Assembly (NCBI GenBank): GCA_013115145.1
Contig: JAAPAO010000004.1
Coordinates: 154,399 to 218,398, forward strand
Length of the DNA stretch: 64,000 nucleotides
DNA from: Perkinsus chesapeaki
Taxonomy: Eukaryota > Perkinsozoa > Perkinsida > Perkinsidae
Reading direction: 5' to 3'
Shown piece by piece: positions 12,901 through 23,716 of the stretch. A program made the translations under genes and the position numbers. The notes beneath the pieces were generated by a model. The model worked only from the letters and a program-made list of their open reading frames with translations, had not been told where the DNA came from and did no database searches. The first letter of the stretch is position 1; every line of letters begins with the position of its first letter.

Positions 12901-14718
12901 TACCTATCTCCATATTATCACCTCTTTCTCAACTTCTCCTTTTCTAATTCATATACCATCCTTTCTTCCTCAGTCATTGACTCTGTTGCTTTAATGATCT
13001 CAGGCATTCTATCATTTACTATTCCTATCATCCCTCCAGCTACTAGGGCTTTTAACTTCTCATTTTCCTATATGAGCCCCTATGACCCCAATAACCATCG
13101 CTTACCTATGTATTACCTCTCTTAATTGCCTTATTAGCTTATCTTGTGGATCCTCATTAACTACAGCAGCATTCTTAATCTTCTTAGCTCTATCAGCATA
13201 CCTAGCTCAACAGCCTTATTATATTATTACTATTATCTACCTTAATGTTGATAAGCTCTCTTCATAATTAGCACTTGCTGGGCTAATAGCACATATCATT
13301 ACCGTCTTACTTGATCCTCCCAATGCATTCTACCATATTATAACCTTATTTACTATATATACCTTATTACCTGTAATAGTCTTGTTAATTTACTATCCCT
13401 ATAAGGTATTATTGCTCCTGGTTTAGCTTTACCGGTAGCTTTATCAGCTAATGCTGATATAACATTACCAAGTGCACTCAATGATTTATTGATTGCACAT
13501 CCTTCTTTTAATCTATCACCACTTGCTCCTGTTTGACCAGCCTTCTCAGATCCTATTAATACCCTATCACAACACCTTGACCATCATTATTACCGGCAAG
13601 ATCTACTAAATTAATCCTGCTCATTCTTATACCTTTTTTCTCTCCCATAATACTTATCTGCCTAATACCTTTATATTACCCTTATAACCCTATATACAAC
13701 AACTTTACTTACCTAAATTCAATCGATATAACCGTATGAGCTCTACTGCTTGTAGCATTCATCAATGTAGCTCCTACTGTACGATTACTAGTACCCTCGG
13801 CCACTACACGTTCAATGGTGGCAAATGAATCAACTGCTCTCGATGTTATACCTTGGACGAATACACCTATATAACACCGACGATGAGGAATTGCTTATGA
13901 TAGATTATATAACCCAATTGCTTGCTCTCTCTTATATCTAAACCCTTTTTAGGTCTATTACGAGGATGCACCAATAAGTCCTGTACTTGTTCATTATATA
14001 TCTCTAACATTGATATTGACACCTATACCTTATTAACCCTTAGCTCTTATTACCCTTATATTACCTCATACTTTAATGTTGGTGATATTGTATCATTTAT
14101 TCTTTTAAATATCTCTTCACACGCTATTGGTACTATACCCTATTGATACTATATATTAATAATAACAATAATATACTACCCTATTAGGACCATAACCCAC
14201 CATACTATAACTCTTTCCTGATCCTGTTTGACCATATGCAAAAAGACAACAATGATATCTATAGCTTATATGCTACTACTCATTCCCTATCTACCTATTA
14301 ATTATTACCCAGCCCATGCATTATTTAATACATCCAAACCAACTGCATTGAATACTACTTCTTGGTCTGCATACCTTGATAAAGGCCCTTTAGGTTTAGA
14401 TATACCACTATTAATATCAATCTATTATCAATTATACCACATCCTATCATCATTATCCATATACTACTTCATAGTCATCATGACTCCAAAATGAATAATC
14501 AAAAGTAAACCTTTTAGGATCTATACTATCCTCTGGTTCACCATTATCCAAATCCCTGCTAATATTATATATTATAATATTACCCTATAATATCATCACC
14601 TTATAACAGTCTCATTATCTTTCATAGTTACACAGCACTTAGACGATAAACCAATCTCCCTATCATTAAACGGTCTAACTCTTACCGCTACTTTAACACT
14701 TGATGATGAAGCATCCAT
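9914..14718 (-). CDS. Kinesin-3 family motor protein (KIF1/KIN-3 type)
   Basis: Plus-end microtubule motor. The ATG at 14716-14718 begins [19 protein letters not shown], the standard kinesin-3 opening. The P-loop GQTGSGKS lies near 14220. Switch and neck motifs follow: [16 protein letters not shown] split by an intron, and DSKLTRLLQ, then [21 protein letters not shown] in pieces near 13250. An FHA domain follows near 12140-12005 ([20 protein letters not shown]), which is diagnostic of kinesin-3. A long charged coiled coil lies at 11900-11380. A C-terminal region similar to the KIF1/KIF13 stalk-tail beta domains appears near 10690-10560 ([16 protein letters not shown]). The final exon is low complexity (His/Ser/Pro) and ends at a TGA at 9914-9916; this end is in phase but less certain. 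Introns are about 30-60 nt throughout. Likely cargo: vesicles or organelles. Confidence 0.8.
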
Positions 14719-14990
14719 TATTAGGCTGGCATAAGGCTGGTATAGGTTATTAAATACATTCAACACAATACTCCTTATATTCAACGATAATACGATAATA
14801 ACGGTCATCATTATGTACTACTATAATGCTGCTGCGACTGCTGCTGCTATATTACTAGTTCGGGATTATACAATCTCAGTGCTGCTATATATGCTAAAAC
14901 AACAGTAGTAGTAATAGTGGCGATGGAGAGAGGGTTAATATATGTTCAGTGATTAGGGGGAGAAGGATAATAGGAATGGTTATAATAATA

Positions 14991-16352
14991 TTAAAACAAT
15001 CCAACTGTCTTCTTAGTAGTACGCTGTTTCCATAATGGCATTGAATAAAACTTATTCATATCCATACCAAATACACTACAGAATTCCTCAGGGGAGAGGT
15101 ATCTATCAAAATAATATATCAAAATATATACTGTTATTATACTAATTATTACGCTTCCCTTTTAGATGGATTGACACCTGCTGGTAGATTCTCAGCTAAC
15201 CCAAGTAGCTAGTAATACGATAAATATTATTACCTTATATGAATATAGTATTACCTGTTCTAATGGATACTTAACCTTAGAAGGATCCTCAAATGTCCTG
15301 TTATCAGTAACAGGAGTAGCATCCACTGTAATACCTTAAATAGTATATTAGTATTAGATTATGGTTATATCATGGTCGTCACCTGTGGATGATCTAATAG
15401 GAGCATAATCTGATGATAATGATGCTCTTAAACTGCTTTGAAGGTATCCAGTATTCTGGACTTTCCATTTAAATTTAGTTTGATCATCTACAGTAGTAGT
15501 ATTATCAACATCAGCAGTTGATGGTGTTTGGACATAACCAGCAGCAGCATTAGTAGTAGTAGCCATTTCACCATCTATAACAATTATTATACATTGCTAA
15601 AGGATATCTATTACTTATAGGAGATATTAAGGTTGATGATACAGGAGATGGGGAATAAGGGTTAACCTAATACATATTCATATACAAGCTATGTATTATT
15701 ATTATTACCTTAGTTTTAGGAGTAGTTAATGTGGTATTGTCATCATTCAATGATGATGAAGTAACATCCTCCTCTCCTTTACCGGTTGTTGATGGAATTG
15801 CTGTATCAACAACCTCTATATCCCCTTGTTTGGCATCATCAACATCGGTTGTTGATGGCATTGCTGTATCAACAGCCTCTATATCGCCTTGTTTGGCATC
15901 ATCAACATCGGTTGTTGATGGCATTGCTGTATCAACAACCTCTATATCCCCTTGTTTGGCATCATCAACATTGATTGTTGATGGCATTGCTGTATCAACA
16001 GCCTCTATATCCCCTTGTTTGGCATCATCAACTGGTAATGTATTGTTAGATTCTCCTTCCATGTCAACAGTATTTTCTCCTTTATCATCGCCTTTATCTT
16101 CTACTACTATAGACCTATTAATATTATGTATACTTTCACTAAGATATAGGCCCGTACTCATTAGTTGTATCCTTATTTCTATCGTCTGCCTTTGTATTAT
16201 AGCCCTAAAGACCCTCATTATATACCCAAAACCCTTATCATTACCTCATCATCTAAAGGGGAATCATCACCTTTAACCTCATCAACAATAACTTCATCAT
16301 CAGCAGTATCTTCCTTTTGCTGCTTCTTCTTATTGGACTTAGACTTTCCCAT
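14991..16352 (-). CDS. Villin-headpiece domain protein with 21-residue repeats
   Basis: Begins MGKSKSNKKKQQKEDTADDE at 16352. A central block of about four copies of a 21-residue acidic repeat (VDDAKQGDIEAVDTAMPST) follows. A short exon starting MATTTNAAAGYVQTP is probably internal. The C-terminus is an F-actin-binding villin headpiece: KVKYPLEQ, then LPAGVNPSKREAYLSPEEF, then VFGMDMNKFYSMPLWKQ and the terminal KKTVGLF before TAA at 14991-14993. The headpiece keeps the hydrophobic core and the Lys-rich last helix. No gelsolin repeats are visible, so this is a small headpiece protein rather than a villin. I infer an actin-linked role. It is divergent from the glutamyl-tRNA synthetase gene, with 176 nt between the two starts. 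Confidence 0.78.
15769..16040. repeat. 63-bp coding tandem repeat
   Basis: The phrase GGCATCATCAAC recurs at 15832, 15895, 15958 and 16021, an exact 63-bp period that equals 21 codons in the villin-headpiece gene. Units differ at only a few bases (for example a CGGTTG/TGATTG swap), so the array is young or homogenised. Confidence 0.85.
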
Positions 16353-16411
16353 AATAGCTCAGATTCAATAAAACTTCAAGGGTAACTGAACCTTGACCGA
16401 CACATGTAACA

Positions 16412-16469
16412 GCGGAGCGTAGCGATTCATGTATCAAAAAATTCAAAAAATAGCTTTTTGAGCGGAGCG
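16412..16469. promoter_or_regulatory. Paired AGCGGAGCG elements in a divergent promoter
   Basis: AGCGGAGCG occurs twice, at 16411-16419 and 16461-16469, exactly 50 bp apart. Both lie in the 176-bp spacer between the villin-headpiece start (minus) and the glutamyl-tRNA synthetase start (plus). The pair is GC-rich against an AT-rich background. A shared promoter element is inferred. Confidence 0.35.
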
Positions 16470-16528
16470 ATGCTGAAGGAGACTTCCCTGCGCAGTGACC
16501 TTGGTGAAAAGGGTTATCTACCTTTATT

Positions 16529-18816
16529 ATGACCATCCAGAAGATTGTAGTTAATACTACCTTATCGGGATATCACTCCCCTCTTACTTCACTAATAGCT
16601 GGTAAATATTATTATATATTTTTAATTACTATTATTCAGGTTCATTAGTTAACCTAGTTAGACCTGGCAGTATTATATTCCGTTATGTTGATAAGATCCC
16701 TAAGGCTCCTGAGAATGCTACTCTATCTGTTATGATTAATGGTGTTACTTCTATCCTTAATAATGATCTTTCCCTTGCTCGTTATATAGCTAGTTCTGCC
16801 CCTACTACATATGGTATCTATACACCAAGCCCTCAGATGGAAGCTTGGCTTGATATGGTTGATAACACTCAAAAGTTGGGTAATGATACTCTTAAGACTA
16901 TCAATGATGAGCTAGCTCTTAAGACTTATCTTATTGGCCATTCCCTTACCTTGGCTGATGTTGCTGTATGGGCCCTTATTGCTAGAAGTGGTGGGGCTGC
17001 TAGACTAAAGCCTTATCCTCATGTATCTAGATGGTGGAAGTATCTTGAGGCTCAACCTGCTTTTATAACTGCTATGGAAGAATCTAAGAATAATAATAAT
17101 CAATCATCATCTGCTGCTGCTGCTGAAGAGAAGAAGAGTACAAAGGGTAAAGATCAGGCTAATCTTGAGAATAAGTTACCTGGTGCTGAAATGGGTAAAG
17201 TTGTTACTAGATTCCCACCAGAACCATCTGGATATCTTCATATTGGTCATGCTAAGGCCGCCTTACTTAATGATTACTATGCTCGTGCCTATAAAGGTAA
17301 ACTAATCATCCGTTTTGATGATACCAATCCAGCTAAGGAAAAGGCTGAATATGAACAAAGTATTATTGAAGATTTAGCTATGCTTGGTATACATGGTGAT
17401 CAATTAACACATACATCTGACAATTTCCCCTTACTTCAGAAGTATATGGAAAAGATGATTAAAATGGGTAAAGCGTATGTTGATGATACACCTGTTGATA
17501 TAATGCGTGAAGAGAGATCTAAAGGTGTTGAGTCTAAATGCCGTGATCGTAGTGTTGATGAGAATATTGCATTATGGCATGAAATGCTTAATGGTACTGA
17601 AGTTGGTCAAAAATGTGTGGTTCGAGCTAAGATATCTATGACACATAAAAATAGATGTATGAGAGATCCTACCTGTTATAGAGTTATAACCGATGTACCT
17701 CATCATAAATGGGGTTTCCAATATAAGGCCTATCCTACATATGATTTCTGTTGTCCTATTATTGATTCTATTGAAGGTGTTACTCATGCATTAAGAACTA
17801 TTGAATACGCTGATCGTAATGAGCAATATCATTGGGTACTAGATACATTAGGTTTACGTAGTGTTACCATATATGAATTCTCTCGGAGTAACTTTGTTCA
17901 TACTGTATTATCTAAACGTAAGTTAACATGGTTTGTTGATAATGGTTATGTATCTGGTTGGGATGATCCTCGTTTCCCTACTGTTCGTGGTGTACTTAGA
18001 CATGGTATGACTGTTGAAGCCTTAAGAGACTTTGTTCTTACTCAAGGTGCATCTAAAGCTGGTAATCTAATGGAATGGGATAAGATATGGACTATAAATA
18101 AACAAAAGATAGATCCTGTTGTACCACGTTATGCAGCTGTTGGTGATGATGCTGTTGAACTTATCCTTAATGGAGCTCCTACTACTCCTACTGGTAAAGA
18201 GGAACCTAAACATCCTAAAAATCCTTCACTTGGTAATCGTCTTATCTTATTATCGGATCATGTACTTATTGATGCAAGTGATGCTGCTGAACTTAATGAA
18301 GGTGAGGAGATCACTTTAATGCATTGGGGTAATGCTATTATTGATGAGATTATTAAGGTTGGTGATAAAGTCACAGGACTTAAAGGACATTTACATTTAG
18401 AAGGAAGTGTTAAAACAACTAAAAAGAAGTTACAATGGGTAGCTAAGGTTAACAATCTATCACATCTTAAACTACGTGAATTGGATTATCTAATTACTAA
18501 GAGGAAGATTGAAGATGATGATAATGTTGAAGATTTGGTAAATCCTAATTCTGAAATTGATGTAACAGCATTGGGTGATCCTCTTATTGCAGCATCATTA
18601 AAGAAGGGTGATAGGATACAGTTAGAAAGAAAGGGTTATTTTATTGTTGATGAGATACCAATGCCATCAAATGGTAATATAATGACACTTATCAACATAC
18701 CTGATGGTAAAACTAAGACTATGACTGGTAACCTTAGAACAGGTGTTGATGTATCGTCGTCATCATCACCTGAGCCTTGTAAGGATAATGACGTCAAGAA
18801 GAGTAAGAAGCAATAA
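16529..18816 (+). CDS. Glutamyl-tRNA synthetase, cytosolic
   Basis: Charges tRNA-Glu with glutamate in the cytosol. The start MTIQKIVVNTTL at 16529 is joined to the main exon through a 38-nt intron (16602-16639), which restores frame exactly. Residues 1-140 form a GST-C-like domain, as in eukaryotic GluRS and EPRS (YLIGHSLTLADVAVW). The catalytic Rossmann fold starts with RFPPEPSGYLHIGHAKAALL, containing the HIGH motif. The class I KMSKS equivalent is LSKRKL near 17920. A beta-barrel anticodon-binding region of the GlnRS/GluRS type ends the protein, with a short Lys tail. There is no fused prolyl-tRNA synthetase or WHEP domain. At about 725 residues it matches the family. It has a single intron and much less low-complexity sequence than its neighbours, consistent with a highly expressed gene. 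Confidence 0.92.
16602..16639 (+). other. 38-nt spliceosomal intron
   Basis: GTAAAT...TTCAG. It is the shortest intron I could define without ambiguity. It splits a GGT codon, and splicing keeps the GST-like domain in frame. It sets the scale for intron size in this genome. Confidence 0.85.
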
Positions 18817-18919
18817 GTGTGATGATGGTCATAATACTTAACAAGTATGGTTTCTTCTTCGTCTTTAAGGTTAATGGTTGTTGTTGTTTTGTCAATGATG
18901 ATATTATTAATATAGGCAT

Positions 18920-20054
18920 ATGGGCTGTGGAGCATCAACTGCTACTACAACAACAACAGCTGTTATGTCATCATCGTCGAACACTAACATTATTAATAAT
19001 AACAACATACAGCAAGAAGGAGATGAGGGAATAGATACAACTATGGGAGGAAATACGGTAGTGATTAGTTGCGAATAGAAGGAGGAGGAGGATAAAGGTA
19101 ATTTTACATTATAGGGTGAAGTAGAAAATAGGGATGACTCTTGCCGTGCCATGCCAACAATTGGGGTAAATCCTCCGCCGCCTGAAGTGGGGTTAAAGAA
19201 CGGAGAAGTGGATAAAGGAGGAGTAAGTTGAAGAGTATGGAGTGAGAATTATAATTATAATAGTCGGAGGGCGAAGATGAGGATGATGACGAGGATAACA
19301 ATGATGATGACGAAGAGGAGGAGGTACCGTTATATGATCCAAGATTCAGACGTTTAAGCCATGCTGAGTGTGATAGTAGACGTGAGAGTTTAATGCATGA
19401 AGTGGCTGAAAGGTAGTAATATAAATATATTATTATTAGTTATAATAATAGGCATTCACGACGACCTTCTATACAATTTGCATTAAATGAGAATGAAGTG
19501 ACTGAGATACCTTACGAGACAATTGAAGGAGCAGCTAATATAGGACAGAATAATAATAACGAAGATGATGATGAAGACGACGACGACGAGGAGGAGTCTG
19601 CTGGACTATCACCATCTAGTGAATCAGATGATGTCGTTGTTGTTGATGAGTTACCATCATCAACAGCAGCGGCAGCGGCAGCAGCATCTAAAAATGATGG
19701 AACGGTAAATATCGTTATATTTATAGTAATATAAGTGTGGTATTTCAGGAGACTCGACGACGGTCATCGAATCATGAACCACGTCGAAGGTCATCACTTG
19801 AAATGTGTTCTATTGAATCTAAAGCTGAACATGAATTAAGAGAACGTGAGATGGCACATCGAAAGTATATGGAAAAGGCAGCTATTGATGGTGAACCACA
19901 TGTTGATTTTGATGTTAAGGTGAGGAGGAGGATAATAAACCTTAGTAATTAAATAATTCAATATTAGGTTGAAGTAGAAACGTATGAAGTACCAAAAGTA
20001 GTAGCAGCAGCACCATCTACTACCCCTACCGCTAATACAATCATTAATGCATGA
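18920..20054 (+). CDS. Predicted N-myristoylated acidic protein with four RRxS sites
   Basis: I do not recognise a named family. The protein starts MGCGASTATT: Gly2 plus Ser6 fit N-myristoylation, and Cys3 fits palmitoylation, so membrane anchoring is likely. It is very acidic (EDEDDDEDNNDDDEEEE near 19270-19325). It carries four Arg-Arg-x-Ser motifs: RRLSH, RRPSI, RRRSSN and RRRSSL. These fit basophilic kinase (PKA-type) sites. Six exons can be joined in phase across introns of about 39-57 nt, for example the one ending ATAATAG near 19452. The stop is TGA at 20052-20054 after TANTIINA. Just upstream, ATATTAATATAG may be a splice acceptor for a 5' leader. No catalytic domain is visible, so I suggest a membrane-bound kinase substrate or scaffold. 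Confidence 0.65.
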
Positions 20055-20846
20055 CCAGCAACAGCAGCAGCGGCAGCAGCAGCAGCATCAGGTTGCCATC
20101 AATACTTCTCATATAGCATGTCTTATCTATTTAATGTTGTCATTATTATTATTTACTTAGTGGTTGATATGTCGTTGATAATACTCTATAGAGTTTACGT
20201 ACTCAATCAAGAACCAGGGGCAAGGAGGTAAACATAATAGATGATACCTCAGCAGCGTGACGTCTGTATCCCACTAAAAGAGTTAGGCAATGCAAGGACT
20301 CGTAGCTATATGTCCCAGAAGAGAAGCAATTTAGATCTAATATAGCAGGCAAACAACTACAAACACAGGTACAAGAGGAACAACCTCCAACCACAATACT
20401 CAGAATTGTGCGCTAGGTGATGACACTTGTAACATATCTACTTTAATTGGTACATAATACAGTGGTATAGCCCGGAGAAGGAGTTGGAACTAATTATTAT
20501 AGTTATACTTATGCACCTCGGTCACGGGTGAGTCACCATCTAACGAATGGGACATCACTTGTGGGGGCGAAGAAGACATAATGGTGATTGCACGCATGTA
20601 CTCGGAAATGGTTGGATACGATATAATGACCTCAGCTCGCTTTATAGTTATAATAGTAGGTGAATCTACTAGAATGTTATTATGTTATAAATATGTACAG
20701 TAGAGATTGAGGACTCTCCTCTTTTAATAGGCTGCATTACAATATAAAGGGTGTACCGCAATACGTGTATGCGTGCTAATCCATGTTCATGCGTGCAAGG
20801 GTAATTGAGGCTAGGTGATGATAGAGTGTTTGGCATTATTATTCAT
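20055..20846. other. Intergenic region, no gene recognised
   Basis: About 790 nt. It begins with a CAGCAG/CGGCAG run. It is less AT-rich than the coding regions and has stops in all frames. A TATA-like AATATAAAGG lies about 110 nt upstream of the transporter ATG. I looked for tRNA A/B boxes and for U1, U2, U5 and U6 snRNA landmarks and found none. Confidence 0.5.
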
Positions 20847-22301
20847 ATGGCAACTTCTTCTCCTTGTAATGAAATGTCAACTTTAAAGGGTCCTTCTACA
20901 AAGAGTAAGATAGGATTCAACCCTTTACCTGATGGTGGACTATTGGCTTCTGCTGTGACATTATGTAAAGCAACACTGGGAGCTGGCAGTCTTGCCTTAC
21001 CGGGTTCGATGATGTCAACTGGTATACCATTATCAATAATATTACTTATTGGTCTTGGTATATTATCGATGATATCTATTAATATGATTGTAAGAGCTCA
21101 AACCCATTCTCGTATGGATACTTTTGAAGAACTAGTTAGAAGTTATTTTAATAACCTAACTGGTTATCTATTTGAGGTGGCAATGGTTATATTCTGTTTT
21201 GGTACTGCAGTAGCATATCTTATTACTGTTGGTGACCTACTTATACCAATATTCACTCGAGCGTTTGGCCAAGATGCCTTAGATCAACCGTACGCTTATC
21301 CTTTTGTCAATCGTCCAGTCTTTACCGTTATCGTCGCTGCTATACTACTACCATTATGTCTCGTTAATCGCATTAATAATATACGTTGGGTATCAATGGC
21401 TGGTGTATTATCAATATTAATCCTTGCAATATGTGTCTTCTATGTCTTCATTAAACGTGGGCTTGCTATCGATATTTCTCCATCACAAATATGGTTACCA
21501 ACTAATGGTTTTGGGCCTGTTGTTGGTGCTATATCTGGGTATATTTTTGCATATGTTTGTCAAGTAAATGTACCTCAAATATATGCTGAGCTAACACCAC
21601 GTAAAGAATCATCAATGAGAATAGTCTCAGCTATATCAGTAAGCTTATGTTTCGTCACTTATCTTACCATTGGTATTTTTGGTTTCCTTACCTATGGTAC
21701 ATCAACTCAAGGCTCTATAGTGAAGAATATGACAGAAGAATTCAATAATGGTGATGTCTTTGTTACTGTATCCTTCATTCTTATGGCCTTAGCAGTTCTA
21801 GCTGCCTATCCTCTTAATATATTCCCTATACGAGCATCAGTTAAAGCAACGATACGTGGTATAACAGGGAAAAGGGGGCCATTTTCGTGGTGGGTTGGAC
21901 CTCTAATAGTTATTCTCAGTATAATTCTCAGTGTAGTGGTTGCTATATATCTACCTGATGTTCAGACCGTTCTGTACTTTGTTGGTTCTGTAACAGGATC
22001 ATATATCGTATATGTGGTACCAGGAGGATTCTGTGTCAGATTACTTAACAATACATTTTATACTAATCAAGCTAATGATAGGCCGACTATTGAAGAGGCT
22101 ACCACTGTTGTCGTTGTTGATAAGGATAATTCTGCAGCTGCTGCTGCAGCTGATGTTAAAGAATATAGTGAAGATATAAGTAGATGTAAATATGACTATT
22201 CAGCATGGTTATCTTGGGGTATGATAATACTCGGATTAATCTTTTTTATTGTTGGTTCGTATCAAAGTGTTGTCGATGTCATCGATTTCTATTCAACATA
22301 A
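20847..22301 (+). CDS. Amino acid transporter, AAAP/SLC38 family
   Basis: Integral membrane amino-acid transporter of the AAAP (AVT/SLC38) group. The first in-frame ATG at 20847 gives MATSSPCNEMSTLKG. The hallmark first transmembrane segment follows: SAVTLCKATLGAGSLALPG. About eleven hydrophobic segments are spread over roughly 480 residues, with a cytosolic loop rich in Thr, Val and Ala between segments 10 and 11. The gene has no introns, which stands out here. Substrate (neutral, basic or other amino acids) and location (plasma membrane or vacuole) cannot be told from sequence. It could have been acquired by retroposition or transfer, but the family is universal in eukaryotes and base composition is similar, so I see no strong sign of transfer. 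Confidence 0.88.
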   Translation: MATSSPCNEMSTLKGPSTKSKIGFNPLPDGGLLASAVTLCKATLGAGSLALPGSMMSTGIPLSIILLIGLGILSMISINMIVRAQTHSRMDTFEELVRSYFNNLTGYLFEVAMVIFCFGTAVAYLITVGDLLIPIFTRAFGQDALDQPYAYPFVNRPVFTVIVAAILLPLCLVNRINNIRWVSMAGVLSILILAICVFYVFIKRGLAIDISPSQIWLPTNGFGPVVGAISGYIFAYVCQVNVPQIYAELTPRKESSMRIVSAISVSLCFVTYLTIGIFGFLTYGTSTQGSIVKNMTEEFNNGDVFVTVSFILMALAVLAAYPLNIFPIRASVKATIRGITGKRGPFSWWVGPLIVILSIILSVVVAIYLPDVQTVLYFVGSVTGSYIVYVVPGGFCVRLLNNTFYTNQANDRPTIEEATTVVVVDKDNSAAAAAADVKEYSEDISRCKYDYSAWLSWGMIILGLIFFIVGSYQSVVDVIDFYST

Positions 22302-23716
22302 CAGTCTTAAGCAATAATAGTATTATCGCTATTATCTATTAAACATCTCATCAAGTATCATGTTTTGGTTAAGTGTCGATAATAGAGTTAATGGCAGCAG
22401 TAGAATAGACTTATGATGAATTCAATATCAATTATTATTGCGGTTATCAGCAGCAGCAGGGGCAGGGGCAGGGCTTACGTTTGAATCAACATATGGTATA
22501 CGGTATACCTGTGATGATATCTGATGAGTTGATTGCACATTTCCAAGTTGCTTGTGGAATAAGTTGAATAATTGTAATTGTGAGGTATTCAAGGTAGTAG
22601 TAGTAGTCTACTAAAGGTTAGTTTTTAATTCACGCGAACACAACAAGCTCGCGGTAAACTTGGATGAAAATAGGAAAGGTAAATACAATCACTACGATTC
22701 GGAGCAAAAAGTTTTTAAATCACCAACGCCGCCGCCACCACGGCAGCAGCAGCAGCACATAGCCTAGTCCATATAGAATGTACTAGACTACGGCGACGTA
22801 CTAGCGGCAAGGAGTTCTATCTTCGTAGCAAGTCATCTCAGGCAGCTCGGAAGATGACTCACCTCACCTTACTCACCCATTCGAAGAATATACCATCTAC
22901 AGCCATCATCATCATCTCGTCTTCTCACAACTTGGAGTGCTTCAATAAATCGTAGTTGTATCGAGTCATATGTTGGCGAATAATTGAATGGTTAAATCAC
23001 TGATGTATTGGATGATTTTTAATGATTCTTTGTTGTTGGTAATGCCATTGGCAATATCTTACAATGCTGGGTAAGCCTATATTTACATGAAATTGGAATT
23101 CGGGCTTCACAGGTTGGTAGAATTAGGCTCTAAGCATCTAATATCGCTATTTCCTGTGGACTATATAAAGTTTAATGAGGAATAGAGCTACTGGACCATG
23201 TCGTGAGATATGGTCCCCAGGGTTTCACATGATTGTTCGTAAGTTGCACAGGTCCTCTGGAGCTTCTAGCTTCATCATTTTTAGAGCAGGCTTCAGCACA
23301 AGTACATCCTCATTTTAGCCATTGTTCTTCTTGGAAGCTAGTGAGCATTTTGTACCATGTCCGCCGCCGCCACTTGGCCACTTCGTGTCCTCGATGGCAA
23401 AGGGGGATTGATGAGAAGGACAGCAGCTGCTTTGTAGCTGCAGTGCTATGTCATGTGCATGGCAAGTGTCACTTGCCCCGTTGACATTGTCATGGTTAAG
23501 CCGTTCGTGAGGTGCGGGCAACCGCCGCTTCTTCGTGGGTAAGCATATATAACCAGTGGTAGATATGGAGGATGGTAGCACTGGTAGTTTGTAACGTGTC
23601 TTATGTAATCATGCCTTAAACAACAACAACAATGACGCTATCTATTATACACATTATCTAACTCAAGTATTATCTTATGTTTAAGTGGTGAAGTGTCAAT
23701 GGAAATGGCAGTTATC
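22302..23716. other. 1.4-kb intergenic region between convergent genes
   Basis: No gene could be supported. It holds a CAG-rich stretch near 22450 within a 50-codon open stretch starting after a TAG at 22404. It also holds a GCCGCC/CAGCAG patch near 22725-22760 and a 7-bp perfect hairpin at 23193-23216 (GGACCAT, loop of 10, ATGGTCC). Open frames at 23233-23581 lack codon bias and recognisable motifs. Base composition is more GC-rich than the surrounding genes, so an unannotated RNA or a decayed gene is possible. Confidence 0.4.

Noticed and set aside
15731-16276. Plus-strand open frame of 181 codons across the 63-bp repeats
   Set aside because: It is the complement of the villin-headpiece gene. 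The minus strand has a start, spliced exons and a recognisable headpiece, and a 63-bp repeat stays open in several frames.
20847-22301. Horizontal transfer of the intronless amino-acid transporter
   Set aside because: Lack of introns is suggestive, but the family is standard in eukaryotes and composition matches GluRS and the ribosomal genes.
23233-23581. Overlapping open frames on both strands
   Set aside because: No motif, no codon bias and no splice context; likely chance in a GC-richer spacer.
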